A DNA stretch of 64,000 nucleotides. It comes from Bacillota bacterium. Its GTDB lineage: Bacteria; Bacillota; Clostridia; Lachnospirales; Lachnospiraceae. The stretch lies in assembly GCA_023391695.1 (NCBI GenBank), contig JAEWAK010000060.1:248001-312000 (forward strand). Direction: 5' to 3'. Below, piece by piece: positions 24,677 to 34,146 of this stretch (its first letter is position 1; each line of letters starts with the position of its first letter). Position numbers and translations under genes: made by a program. The notes under the pieces are model-generated. The model searched no databases and was not told where the DNA came from. It worked only from the letters and a program-made list of their open reading frames with translations.

Positions 24677-26128
24677 ATGAAACGTATTATTGCTTTTTTT
24701 CTCGCCTGCTTATTCCTTATGTCTATGACATTAACGGGATGCGGCAAATCAAACGGCGCCAGGGACAGCTCCACCGGTGCGCCTGTTGGAGACAGTTCCA
24801 CTGAAACTACGGAACCGGCGGCTACGGAAGCAGCAGCCACAGAACCGCCAGCCACGGAAGTTACCAATGATCCGAATGTGAAAGTCATCAATCTTTGGAG
24901 TTTCACCGACGAAGTTCCCAAAATGTTGAATAAATACAAGGAACTTCACCCCGACTTCCCTTATGAGATCAAAACAACCATTATTGCAACCACGGATGGT
25001 GCTTACCAGCCGGCCCTTGACCAGGCACTGGCAGCCGGCGGAGCAGAAGCACCCGATATATTCTGTGCAGAGGCCGCATTCATACTGAAATATACGCAGG
25101 GAGATGCCGCCCAGTATGCCGCAGCTTATAAAGACCTCGGCATCGACGTTGACAACCTCTTAAAGGAAGCCGAAATTGCACAGTATACCGTGGATATCGG
25201 AACAAATCCGGAGGGTAATCTTGTAGGCCTTGGTTATCAGGCCACCGGCGGTGCCTTTATCTACCGCAGATCCATTGCAAAGGATGTCTGGGGCACGGAC
25301 GATCCTGCCGCAATCAAAGAAAAAGTCGGTCCCGGCTGGGATAAGTTCTATGCGGCTGCTGCTGATTTAAAAGCGAAGGGCTATGGTATCGTTTCCGGTG
25401 ACGGCGACATCTGGCATGCAGTTGAGAACAGTTCCGAGAAGCCCTGGATTGTTGACGGTAAACTGTACGTCGATCCGAAACGGGAGGAATTCTTAGACCT
25501 CTCCAAGAAGCTTAAGGATAATGGTTATCACAACGATACACAGGACTGGCAGGATGCCTGGTATGCGGATATGAAAGATGCCGGCGCACAGAAGATCTTT
25601 GGTTTTTTTGGTCCTGCATGGCTTATTAACTATACTTTAGCAGGCAACTCCGGCGGTACGAAACCGGGCGAGGGTACATTTGGCGACTGGGCCGTATGTG
25701 AACCACCCGTTGGATTCTTCTGGGGCGGTACATGGGTTCTTGCAAACAAGGACACGAAGGTTCCGGCCGCAGTCGGTGATATTATTAAGTGGATTACCCT
25801 TGACAGCTCCGATACAGGACTCCAGTACTTCTGGGCAAACGGAACCCTTAACGGTCCCGGCGGAACGAAGGATACCGTTGCTTCCGGTGCGGTTATGAAG
25901 AAGTCTGACGGTAAACTTGACTTCCTGGGCGGACAGAATATGTTCGATGTATTTGTTCCCGCCGGCGAATTCGCAACGGGCACGAATAAGACGCAGTATG
26001 ATGAAACGATTAACAGCTATTGGCGTAATCAGGTACGTGAATATACTGCCGGCAATAAATCCCGCGAACAGGCTGTAACTGATTTTAAACAGGATGTAGC
26101 GGATAATCTTGATGTTATTGTAGAATAG
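24677..26128 (+). CDS. CUT1 sugar ABC substrate-binding lipoprotein
   Basis: Extracellular binding protein of 483 residues, family 1 (extracellular carbohydrate-binding). The signal peptide ends in TLTGC (Cys22), followed by a low-complexity Thr/Glu/Ala linker (residues 35-65) that spaces the protein from the membrane. The mature part begins VKVINLWSFTDEVPKMLNKY and carries PDIFCAEAAFI and DEFVPAG-like end segments. The start at 24677 follows GAGGAGG by eight bases. It is the first gene of a three-gene importer with no ATPase; a shared MsiK-type ATPase elsewhere is expected. Probable substrate an oligosaccharide. Confidence 0.92.
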   Translation: MKRIIAFFLACLFLMSMTLTGCGKSNGARDSSTGAPVGDSSTETTEPAATEAAATEPPATEVTNDPNVKVINLWSFTDEVPKMLNKYKELHPDFPYEIKTTIIATTDGAYQPALDQALAAGGAEAPDIFCAEAAFILKYTQGDAAQYAAAYKDLGIDVDNLLKEAEIAQYTVDIGTNPEGNLVGLGYQATGGAFIYRRSIAKDVWGTDDPAAIKEKVGPGWDKFYAAAADLKAKGYGIVSGDGDIWHAVENSSEKPWIVDGKLYVDPKREEFLDLSKKLKDNGYHNDTQDWQDAWYADMKDAGAQKIFGFFGPAWLINYTLAGNSGGTKPGEGTFGDWAVCEPPVGFFWGGTWVLANKDTKVPAAVGDIIKWITLDSSDTGLQYFWANGTLNGPGGTKDTVASGAVMKKSDGKLDFLGGQNMFDVFVPAGEFATGTNKTQYDETINSYWRNQVREYTAGNKSREQAVTDFKQDVADNLDVIVE

Positions 26129-26143
26129 TTTTACCTGTAATCA

Positions 26144-26201
26144 GGGGCGGGGGATGCCTTTTCAACCGCCCCATACTATATCATGAATGCAGGCATTCAT
26201 G
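26144..26201 (+). terminator. Two hairpins between binding-protein and permease genes
   Basis: GGGGCGG (26144-26150) pairs with CCGCCCC (26166-26172), and CATGAATGC (26182-26190) pairs perfectly with GCATTCATG (26193-26201) across a two-base gap. Such hairpins after a binding-protein gene usually limit read-through and protect the upstream message, giving excess binding protein over permeases. Confidence 0.55.
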
Positions 26202-26225
26202 GTACTTTACTGGAGGTGAACGCTT

Positions 26226-27200
26226 ATGCGACGTAAGGGCGTTAGTTACGCTAAATACGGCTACATATTTTGCATACCTTTTGTGCTTGCGTTCCTTGTT
26301 TTTTCGTTATATCCCATAATCTATACTGCCGTTATCGGTTTTACCGACTTTAAAGGTTTGGGAAAAACGGATTTTAATTTCCTTGAAAATCCATTTCAAA
26401 ATTTCCAGCAGATATTAAAAAACCCGTCTTTTAAGGAGTCATTAGGGAATACGGTACTGATTTGGGTCATCAATTTTATTCCGCAGATTCTGCTTGCACT
26501 CCTGCTCACTGCGTGGTTCACCAGCCACCGCCGTAAGATAAAGGGGCAGGGTGCATTTAAGGTTCTGTTCTATATGCCGAATATTATAACGGCTGCTACG
26601 ATAGCCATACTGTTTAATTCCCTGTTCGGATACCCGATGGGTCCTGTCAACGACCTGTTCAAGATCTTTGGCTGGTCTTCGGAGCCGGTAAATTTCCTTA
26701 TTAATAAGTGGACTGCGAGGGGCATTGTGGCCTTTATCCAGTTCTGGATGTGGTACGGGTATACGATGATTGTGCTGATATCGGGTGTATTAGGTATGAA
26801 TCCCGAACTTTTTGAGGCATCAGAGATTGACGGTGCATCAGGTACACAGACCTTCTTTTACGTAACGCTGCCGAACCTGCGGACAATACTGCTCTATACT
26901 CTGATTACGAGTATGATCGGCGGTTTGCAGATGTTCGATATTCCAAGGCTGTTCCTTCTTGGCGGTCCGGATAACGCTACCCTTACGACAAGCGTGTTTA
27001 TTTATAATCAGGCTTTTAGCGGGAGTTATATGTATAACCGTGCGGCGGCTGCAAGTATGATAATGTTTGTGATTATAGCTGTACTGTCTGCAGTCGTATT
27101 CTATATTATGCGCGATAAATACGCGGCACAGCTTAAAAAAGAGAAGAGGAACCAGATGAAAGAACTTAGAAAAGCCGAGAAGGCGGCAAGGAGGGCTTAA
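26226..27200 (+). CDS. CUT1 sugar ABC permease, MalF/UgpA type
   Basis: Membrane permease of 324 residues with six hydrophobic segments. The EAA loop reads EASEIDGASGTQTFFYVTLPNLR, with EIDGAS as the core, and the N-terminal YIFCIPFVLAFLVFSLYPIIY is typical. The C-terminus is long and highly charged (KKEKRNQMKELRKAEKAARR). GGAGGTG precedes the ATG. It ends four bases before the next permease. It forms the pore with the MalG-type partner. Confidence 0.94.
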   Translation: MRRKGVSYAKYGYIFCIPFVLAFLVFSLYPIIYTAVIGFTDFKGLGKTDFNFLENPFQNFQQILKNPSFKESLGNTVLIWVINFIPQILLALLLTAWFTSHRRKIKGQGAFKVLFYMPNIITAATIAILFNSLFGYPMGPVNDLFKIFGWSSEPVNFLINKWTARGIVAFIQFWMWYGYTMIVLISGVLGMNPELFEASEIDGASGTQTFFYVTLPNLRTILLYTLITSMIGGLQMFDIPRLFLLGGPDNATLTTSVFIYNQAFSGSYMYNRAAAASMIMFVIIAVLSAVVFYIMRDKYAAQLKKEKRNQMKELRKAEKAARRA

Positions 27201-27203
27201 AGT

Positions 27204-28052
27204 ATGAGACATGAAACGAAACTATCCGGACGCATGTTCAAAATAGTAATTTACATTGTCTGCATTTTTCTGGCTGTTTTAAGCATATTTCCGTTTTGGA
27301 TTATGTTTATGAACGCAACCCGCGGAACCTACGAGATTCAGCAGCATGCCATATCACTGCTGCCTTCGAAGTATTTAATGAGCAATTTACAGGTACTGCT
27401 CGGTAAGAGTTTTAATCCGGTGAAAGGTTTCCTAAATTCAATGATAATTTCCTCGGGCGCAACGGTTTGTGCCGTGTATTTCTCGTCGCTTACCGCTTAT
27501 GCCTTGACCGTATACGACTGGAGGTTACGTCAGCCGTTTTTTACGTTTATAATGGCTGTAATGATGATTCCCGCACAGATAACAAGCATTGGGTTTTACC
27601 AGTTTATGTACCGCATCCACATGACGAACAACTTTTTACCGCTGATACTGCCTGCCATAGCCGCACCCGCAACGGTGTTTTTTATGCGGCAGTACCTGCT
27701 GGCCACGTTATCGCTGGATATTGTGAATTCGTCTCGAATAGACGGTGCCGGTGAATTTCACACATTTAACAGGATAATCTTACCGATTATGAAACCTGCT
27801 ATTGCGACCCAGGCGATTTTTTCCTTCGTAGCAAGTTGGAACAATTTGTTTATGCCGTTAATACTCCTTACCGATAATGATAAATACACAATGCCGATCA
27901 TGGTAAGCCTTTTGAGGGGGGATATCTATAAAACTGAATTTGGCTCTGTGTATTTGGGGTTGTCGCTGACGGTGCTGCCGCTGTTTGTAATATATTTCCT
28001 GCTATCGAAGTATATCATAGCGGGCGTTGCATTAGGCAGTGTGAAGGAATAA
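27204..28052 (+). CDS. CUT1 sugar ABC permease, MalG/UgpE type
   Basis: Second permease of the first sugar importer, 282 residues, six hydrophobic segments. The EAA-like loop reads NSSRIDGAGEFHTFNRIILPIMKPA and the C-terminal segment SKYIIAGVALGSVKE is the usual end of the UgpE family. It starts three bases after the previous stop. A strong hairpin follows at 28114. Confidence 0.94.
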   Translation: MRHETKLSGRMFKIVIYIVCIFLAVLSIFPFWIMFMNATRGTYEIQQHAISLLPSKYLMSNLQVLLGKSFNPVKGFLNSMIISSGATVCAVYFSSLTAYALTVYDWRLRQPFFTFIMAVMMIPAQITSIGFYQFMYRIHMTNNFLPLILPAIAAPATVFFMRQYLLATLSLDIVNSSRIDGAGEFHTFNRIILPIMKPAIATQAIFSFVASWNNLFMPLILLTDNDKYTMPIMVSLLRGDIYKTEFGSVYLGLSLTVLPLFVIYFLLSKYIIAGVALGSVKE

Positions 28053-28113
28053 ATCAGAATGGTTTTGAAATTTTTGGTAATTAATAGGTCACATGTTCTA
28101 GGGGGAGTTTTTG

Positions 28114-28144
28114 GCTGCACCGGCAATGATTATGCCGGTGCAGC
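28114..28144 (+). terminator. Terminator after the first sugar ABC operon
   Basis: GCTGCACCGGCA pairs perfectly with TGCCGGTGCAGC, a 12-bp stem with a seven-base loop, followed by TTTGAT. The U-run is weak, but the position between convergent genes supports termination. Confidence 0.65.
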
Positions 28145-28229
28145 TTTGATAATTGAAGGAACACATGACAGTATTCTTTCCACTGTGCTTTAACCCGAAA
28201 TCTGTCCGGCTGCGATAGGACAGGAGTGT

Positions 28230-29735
28230 TTAACGGGAATGCAGAACGCGGTATTCTTTGGCACTGCAGCCTGATATTTTGTTAAAATAGGAAGAAAAGT
28301 ATTTGTAATTTTTATACCCGACTTTTTCTGCAATCTCATAATATTTTAAACTGGTCTGGCAGATTAACTGCTGAGCTTTTAAGATTTTGAGTTTATGGAT
28401 GTATTCTTTAAAGGAGCAGCCGGTTTCACCCTTAAAAATGCGGCTTAAATATCCTGGCGACAGGTATACGGCTTTTGCTACATCCTCCAGGTATAAATCC
28501 TCGGTATAATGTTCGTTGATATACCGGAGAGCCGCATTAATCTGAGAGTGGGTTGAGGCACCGGAGGCAGGGATAGTCAGGCTGGCAACTAAATCAATAA
28601 TTTCCCCCGGGGTTTCCAACTCATCAATTAATTCATTTATTTTAAGTATATCTATATCTTCTTCCGAAACTGCACTGATTAGTATAACCAGCCTGCATAT
28701 GGAGTCTATAAATAACTGGCGGGATACTTTTCTTTGGGACATATAAGAGTAGTAATCGGCAAGGGAAGCATTGATTGCGGATACGTTCTGGCTAATGATA
28801 TGGGCAATCAGTTCACTTTCAAGGGAATAAGTATTAACGGCAGATTCGGTAACGATCTTATCAGCCGGTGACAGCAGTGTATATAAGGCTTCCGAATTCC
28901 AGAAGCAATGCTCCAGAGCCTGCATCATTATCGGATAGACTAACGGAAAATCTTCATAGGAGGAAACCTGATTCATTACCACAATACAATTTCCGAAAGT
29001 TAAAGGCAGAATTCCGGGCAGCAATTCATCCATTTCATTTTTAGTTAAGGTATGGATATTAGTTCTTAATAGAATAACAGTCAGCTGGTCCTGGATAAAA
29101 AATGCAAAGGGCTGATATTCACGAAAGCTGTGTATGAAACTGCCGATTGCCAGTTTTTCATTGTAATAGTTGCATTTTATCAATACTATGGAAAAGGAAT
29201 CCCCCGTAATGTCCAGATCAACTTTTTCCGCTTTCCTTGAAAAGTCGGAAAATGGTATTTGTTTCAATATAAATCTGGATAATAAAGTAGCTTTAATCAG
29301 ATGGCGGTTTTCATCGTAAATATTTTTCAACTGTTCTATTTTTTTAGACTGCTCACGTTCAGTTTCAATTTCTTTTTTTACATTTAAAACGGTTTCCAGA
29401 ATTTTTTTGCTGTCCGCGCTTTTTAACAAAAAGGCGCTTACTTTTACATCAATGGCGTTGGTTAAATTTTCAGTACTGCCAAAAGCTGTCAGAATAATTA
29501 CCTTAATTTCAGGCATTAGCGTACCCAGTTCGCTTGCCAGCTTCAGTCCGTTCATAACAGGCATCTGGATATCGGCCAAGATTATGTCCGGTTTAAGGTG
29601 GATGGCTAATTTAAGGGCTTCTGCCCCGTTGGAAGCTTCCGCAGTTATTTCCATGCCGTAATCCTCCCAGGGAATGGTATAACGCATACCCTGGCGAATA
29701 TAATCTTCATCATCCACAATTAGTATTTTTATCAT
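28230..29735 (-). CDS. YesN-type response regulator (receiver plus AraC HTH)
   Basis: Regulator of 501 residues. The N-terminal receiver has ILIVDDEDYIRQG, the phospho-acceptor in IILADIQMPVMNGLKLA and KVIILTAFG. A central region of about 250 residues is poorly conserved, and the C-terminal AraC helix-turn-helix reads VAKAVYLSPGYLSRIFKGETGCSFKEY and the second unit YKNYKYFSSYFNKISG. It overlaps its kinase gene by 26 bases. Pairs of this kind regulate neighbouring sugar ABC operons; here two flank the pair. Confidence 0.94.
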   Translation of the reverse strand: MIKILIVDDEDYIRQGMRYTIPWEDYGMEITAEASNGAEALKLAIHLKPDIILADIQMPVMNGLKLASELGTLMPEIKVIILTAFGSTENLTNAIDVKVSAFLLKSADSKKILETVLNVKKEIETEREQSKKIEQLKNIYDENRHLIKATLLSRFILKQIPFSDFSRKAEKVDLDITGDSFSIVLIKCNYYNEKLAIGSFIHSFREYQPFAFFIQDQLTVILLRTNIHTLTKNEMDELLPGILPLTFGNCIVVMNQVSSYEDFPLVYPIMMQALEHCFWNSEALYTLLSPADKIVTESAVNTYSLESELIAHIISQNVSAINASLADYYSYMSQRKVSRQLFIDSICRLVILISAVSEEDIDILKINELIDELETPGEIIDLVASLTIPASGASTHSQINAALRYINEHYTEDLYLEDVAKAVYLSPGYLSRIFKGETGCSFKEYIHKLKILKAQQLICQTSLKYYEIAEKVGYKNYKYFSSYFNKISGCSAKEYRVLHSR

Positions 29736-31449
29736 TATGATTAGCCTCCTTTGGCTGCAGGATTTTGAAAATACTGAATTCTGCCTGTCTGTAACAGGTC
29801 AGGGAATATTTATCCCCATATTTTAATTTAATACGTTCATTAATATTTCTGAGGGCAAAACCCTTCATGCTATTATCTTCTGCATTTAAGATATTGTGGA
29901 TTTCTTCTTCATTAATTGGTTCACCGTTATTTGCCACTTCATAATAAATAATATCCCCCTGTTCGTAAATGCTGATTTTCACGGTACCTTTAAGACAATT
30001 GGAAAGGCCGTGGACCAATGCGTTTTCCACCAGAGGCTGCAACAGGAAACTGAGTACATATTCCTGTGTTATTTCTTCCGGATATTCCAGCTGAAAACTT
30101 ATCTTCTTTCCGTAACGGATCTTCTGGATACTGATATAGCAGGAGAGATGTTCCAGTTCCTGGGATAACAGGATTTTATCATTGGTCTTAGGGGCCAGTG
30201 TCAGGCGCATCATCCGTGACATATTAGACACCATGGTGCTGACATTTTCGGTATCTCCCATACGGGACATCCAGTAAATGGTATCCAGGGTATTATAAAG
30301 AAAATGGGGGTTAATCTGGTTTTGCAGGATGTCTAACTGAGACTGTTTCAGTTTAAGCTCCCCCATATAAACTTCCGTGTATAAAAAATCCAAACGTTCT
30401 GCCATGTTATTAAAATGTTCTGCCATAACTGAAATTTCATCCGAACCTTTAACCGGGTAGCGGACTGTAAAATCTTCATTAGAAATGGATTTCATGTATT
30501 GCCCCAGCCGTTTCAGGGGTTTTGTGATTATTTTGGAAAAGGCGATAGAAAGCAGCAGGGAGAAAATTAATACAATGATAAAAATGATTGCCATATTTAA
30601 GTAAAAACCTTGCTTAACCGCAGATAATACCTCCGGTTTCGTAATGCTGTAGATGATAAAATCCGTCCTTACCAGAGGATATGCACAGACGATATGGCCG
30701 TCAATAATCATACTGCCCTTTTGGGATTCGGCCAGATTGGATAATTGTTCAAAGGTAAGTTTATTTTTCTGGTTCTGCAGATAGTTATTACTGTCTGAAC
30801 GGATGATATAACGGTTGTTATTTGCTATAATAAAATAAGAGGTCTGATTATCCTGCTGGTTTTGGCGGATGCTGGACTTAATCTTATTACAGCTGACGGA
30901 AAGTTTTACATATCCGATATGCTGTGAAATGTCAATGGGGTTTTTTAAGAGACGGGTTAAATAGATGTATCCGTTTTGTAAACCGCTTTTGGAATAATCC
31001 CAATAAGGAGAGCCGTTCAGTCTGCCGGCTTGTTCCATATCCGAAGCGGTCAGCTTGGTATTTATATTCGTGCTGAGAATATCGTGTTCCAGGGTGGTTA
31101 TACTTACTCCGTGTATTCCCGTGGAATAGCCGTACGGCATGGACAGGAGAATATCTCCGGCATTTTTTTTAATCTTTTTATAATTAGGTGATTGTATGGG
31201 AGTGGTTAAAAATGCCTTGAAATTCTGTTCCATCAGCGGATAGATTGACAGATCCAGTGCGCTGCCTAGCAGAACATCGATATTTTTTCCTACTTCCCTG
31301 ATATTTGCAGCATAGATGGTAGTCATATCTTCCTGTGTACTCTTAATGAAAATATTGCTTACAATCATATAAATTACGAAAAAAGGAAGAGTAACCAGAC
31401 AAATAAAAAACAGGATAATTTTTTTCTGCATTGATATTTTCATAAGCAT
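29710..31449 (-). CDS. YesM-type sensor histidine kinase
   Basis: Membrane kinase of 579 residues. A short N-terminus and first membrane segment (residues 10-30) precede an extracellular dCache-like domain, a second segment near residues 285-310, a HAMP linker (SKIITKPLKRLGQYMKSI), the His_kinase block INPHFLYNTLDTIYWM with the phospho-acceptor histidine, and an ATPase domain containing LLQPLVENALVHGL and GFALRNINERIKLKYG. AAGGAG lies nine bases before the ATG at 31449. It probably senses an extracellular saccharide or binding protein and acts through the overlapping YesN gene. Confidence 0.94.
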   Translation of the reverse strand: MLMKISMQKKIILFFICLVTLPFFVIYMIVSNIFIKSTQEDMTTIYAANIREVGKNIDVLLGSALDLSIYPLMEQNFKAFLTTPIQSPNYKKIKKNAGDILLSMPYGYSTGIHGVSITTLEHDILSTNINTKLTASDMEQAGRLNGSPYWDYSKSGLQNGYIYLTRLLKNPIDISQHIGYVKLSVSCNKIKSSIRQNQQDNQTSYFIIANNNRYIIRSDSNNYLQNQKNKLTFEQLSNLAESQKGSMIIDGHIVCAYPLVRTDFIIYSITKPEVLSAVKQGFYLNMAIIFIIVLIFSLLLSIAFSKIITKPLKRLGQYMKSISNEDFTVRYPVKGSDEISVMAEHFNNMAERLDFLYTEVYMGELKLKQSQLDILQNQINPHFLYNTLDTIYWMSRMGDTENVSTMVSNMSRMMRLTLAPKTNDKILLSQELEHLSCYISIQKIRYGKKISFQLEYPEEITQEYVLSFLLQPLVENALVHGLSNCLKGTVKISIYEQGDIIYYEVANNGEPINEEEIHNILNAEDNSMKGFALRNINERIKLKYGDKYSLTCYRQAEFSIFKILQPKEANHNDKNTNCG

Positions 31450-31723
31450 TCATTACCGCTCCTTACTGTAAAATGGCTTATTTATATATAAATTCTATCA
31501 TCTGCCTATAGGGGTGTCAATGAAATAGAGCTGGAAAGAAAAACAGGACATTATCTTAGGATATAGGTAAAGAATATGGGATATTTTAATAGTAAAAAAA
31601 GCTTAAGAGGTACAGGCGGCGCCAATATGTCATTATATGAGGATAAGAAAAGCAGGTTTCGTGGTTTTTTCTTTTTTTTATCCGGGTTAAAATGAATTAT
31701 CAAATCAAACGGAGGTATTGGAT

Positions 31724-33091
31724 ATGAAAAAAAACATACGTATTTTAGCTTTATTTCTGGCAGTCATGTTTGCATTTACCGCATGCGGCAAAGCAAAGCC
31801 AGAAACATCACAGCCGGGTACTGCAGGCGGGGAAACTGCAAACGGGGAAACTCTCAGTGAGGAAAAAGGGGAAGAAATTGAATTGACCGTATCGCATTAT
31901 TATCTGGAAGAAGAACGTAAGAGTAATGCAGTCGGAGACAGTTTTTTAACCATGTTAGAAAAATGGCAGGAGGCGAACCCGGATATTATACTAAACCAGC
32001 AGGCAATGTCCCAGTCGGATTATTCCACAAAAATCCAGGCACAGGCTGCGGTAAATGAAGTACCGGACATTTTTATGGTTAAGGGTTCCTGGGTAGACAA
32101 TTTTGCTGATAATGAGATTATGGCACCTATTAATGATTATTTGGACGGATATGAACATAAAGATACATTTCGTGAAGGGGTATTCGATGCCGCCACCAGG
32201 GATGGGAAAATATACGGATTACCCAATCAGTTATCCATTACATCTGTTGTATATTACAATGATAAATTATGGAAATCCATCGGATATGATGCATTCCCGG
32301 ATAATTGGGAGGATATATTTGCGGCGGCAGAGAAATTTAATGAGAAAGGTATTGCCACAATCGGTTTAGGAAATTCGGAACGATGGCCGGCAGAATCCTG
32401 CATCCTTTCTACTTTAGGAGACCGCTATACCGGTATGGACTGGGCCAACAGCATAATTGCGGGTGACGGACAGGCAAAATTCACGGACCCGGAATTTGTT
32501 TCGGCACTGGCGAAGCTGCAGGATCTGGCAGTTAATCAGGTCTTCAATCCGGATTTTAACACCATTACGGAAACCCAGTCGGTCGAGTATTATGCCCAGG
32601 AAAAAGCGGCATCCGTAGTATCCGGTCACTGGAGCGTATCCGCAATTGAATCTTTTGCATCGGAAGAGATATTAAATAACACAAAAGTCGCAATTTTGCC
32701 GGCAGTTGACGGCGGTAAGGCCGACAGCATATCCGGTGGCTGCGGATGGTATTTTGCAGTCAATAAAAACTTAACCGGTGCGAAATTAGATGCTGCTATG
32801 GATTTTATCTTTGCTACGACCGGTTATGGCATGTGCGAATATGCAGCCAATGAACATGGTATTATCGGAGCGGCTATCATTGAGAATCCGGACCAGTCCA
32901 AACTCTCCCAGTTAGCCAAAGACTTTATCCGGCTCGTAGACGGAGTAAGTTTTACACCGGTATATGATTTGAGAATGAACGGTTCCGTGATTGAGGTTAT
33001 GAATACGGGGATACAGGAGCTTTTAAATAATTCCAAGACTCCGGAAGAACTGGCATCTGAAATACAGGCGGAACAGGATATGCTGGAATAA
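31724..33091 (+). CDS. CUT1 sugar ABC substrate-binding lipoprotein (mannoside cluster)
   Basis: Binding protein of 455 residues, family 1. The signal peptide ends AFTAC (Cys21), then a Gly/Thr/Glu-rich linker. The fold motifs WQEANPDIILNQQAMSQSDYSTKIQAQAA, EVPDIFMVKGSW and DGKIYGLPNQLS are typical of oligosaccharide binders. I use ATG at 31724, eight bases after GGAGG; a TTG two codons upstream is too close. The position ahead of two permeases and a beta-mannosidase suggests a mannose-containing oligosaccharide. Transcribed divergently from the YesM kinase, it is a likely target of that system. Confidence 0.92.
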   Translation: MKKNIRILALFLAVMFAFTACGKAKPETSQPGTAGGETANGETLSEEKGEEIELTVSHYYLEEERKSNAVGDSFLTMLEKWQEANPDIILNQQAMSQSDYSTKIQAQAAVNEVPDIFMVKGSWVDNFADNEIMAPINDYLDGYEHKDTFREGVFDAATRDGKIYGLPNQLSITSVVYYNDKLWKSIGYDAFPDNWEDIFAAAEKFNEKGIATIGLGNSERWPAESCILSTLGDRYTGMDWANSIIAGDGQAKFTDPEFVSALAKLQDLAVNQVFNPDFNTITETQSVEYYAQEKAASVVSGHWSVSAIESFASEEILNNTKVAILPAVDGGKADSISGGCGWYFAVNKNLTGAKLDAAMDFIFATTGYGMCEYAANEHGIIGAAIIENPDQSKLSQLAKDFIRLVDGVSFTPVYDLRMNGSVIEVMNTGIQELLNNSKTPEELASEIQAEQDMLE

Positions 33092-33102
33092 ATATCTATT
33101 TA

Positions 33103-33200
33103 CGGACTGTTACAAAACAGACTTGATAAACTCCTGAAATAAGATGGGGCCGTTACAAAACAGCCTTAATAAACTTTGGCTGTTTTGTAACGGCCCCATC
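33103..33200 (+). repeat. Repeated GTTACAAAACAG block with a perfect 23-bp hairpin
   Basis: The arm at 33143-33165 pairs perfectly with 33178-33200 over 23 bp around a 12-base AT loop; the arms include GGGGCCGTTACAAAACAG. A degenerate half copy (ACTGTTACAAAACAGACTTGATAAACT at 33104-33130, read in parts) precedes it, matching the left arm plus loop, so the element looks duplicated in place. A similar arm occurs at 20695. It lies between the binding-protein and permease genes, where it would dampen read-through. No U-run follows. Confidence 0.75.
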
Positions 33201-33258
33201 CGATTTACGGAATACATCGGCCTGTTTAAGGCAGATACTGAAAGGAGAAAGTGGCGGT

Positions 33259-34146
33259 ATGAAAGTAAAAAAGCCTATGTTGTTTTTATATCTTTTTCCG
33301 GGCATTTTATGGTACAGCTTTATCATTCTGATACCGATCTGCCTGGCTTTCTATTACGGTTTGTTTAACTGGTCAGGCGGGACCAAAATGATATATGTGG
33401 GATTTAAAAATTTTACGGGCGTCTTCCGGGATGGAGTTTTTTTACAATCCTTAAAAAATAATATTTACCTGACGGTAGTCTGCTTAATCGGACAGATTGG
33501 CATCGCCTTTGTTTTGGCGGTCCTGCTTAACGGAAGGCATGTCCGTTTTAAAGGCTTCCACAGGACCACGACATATTTTCCGGCGGTTTTATCAGCGGTA
33601 GTAATCGGATTTATCTGGAATCTTATTTACGATTATCATTATGGTCTGCTAAATACTCTTTTAAGGATGGCAGGCTTTGGGGATAAGGCACAGGCCTGGC
33701 TGAATAATGAGAAATTAGTGTTAATACTTGTGGCAATCCCTTTGATCTGGCAGTATGTGGGTTACTATCTGATTATTATTATGTCGGCGCTTTCTTCCGT
33801 CGACCCCCAGATATTCGAAGTGGCAGAGATTGACGGTGCAAGCGGCTTTCAGAGGGTTATTTATATAACACTTCCATTGGTTAAGAATACTCTGATCGTT
33901 TGTGTAACCTTATGTATTGCCGGCAATATGAAGATATTCGACCATATTTATGCCATGACCGGAGGAGGACCGGGTACGGCAAGCAGTGTAATGGCAATGT
34001 ATGCATATAAAACTTCCTTTCTTTCCTATAAAATGGGTTATGGCAGTGCCATGTCGATTGTCATACTGGTGGTCAGCTTTATTCTGGTTGCCGGCAGCAA
34101 GGACATACTGCTCCGGTTTACGAAGGGCAAGGAGGTAGAGGGATGA
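33259..34146 (+). CDS. CUT1 sugar ABC permease, UgpA type (mannoside cluster)
   Basis: Membrane permease of 295 residues, six hydrophobic segments. The first reads LFLYLFPGILWYSFIILIPI, and the EAA loop is EVAEIDGASGFQRVIYITLPLVKN. AAGGAG lies upstream of the ATG, with a somewhat long spacer. It overlaps the next permease by four bases (ATGA), which implies coupled translation. No ATPase gene is present in this cluster. Confidence 0.94.
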   Translation: MKVKKPMLFLYLFPGILWYSFIILIPICLAFYYGLFNWSGGTKMIYVGFKNFTGVFRDGVFLQSLKNNIYLTVVCLIGQIGIAFVLAVLLNGRHVRFKGFHRTTTYFPAVLSAVVIGFIWNLIYDYHYGLLNTLLRMAGFGDKAQAWLNNEKLVLILVAIPLIWQYVGYYLIIIMSALSSVDPQIFEVAEIDGASGFQRVIYITLPLVKNTLIVCVTLCIAGNMKIFDHIYAMTGGGPGTASSVMAMYAYKTSFLSYKMGYGSAMSIVILVVSFILVAGSKDILLRFTKGKEVEG

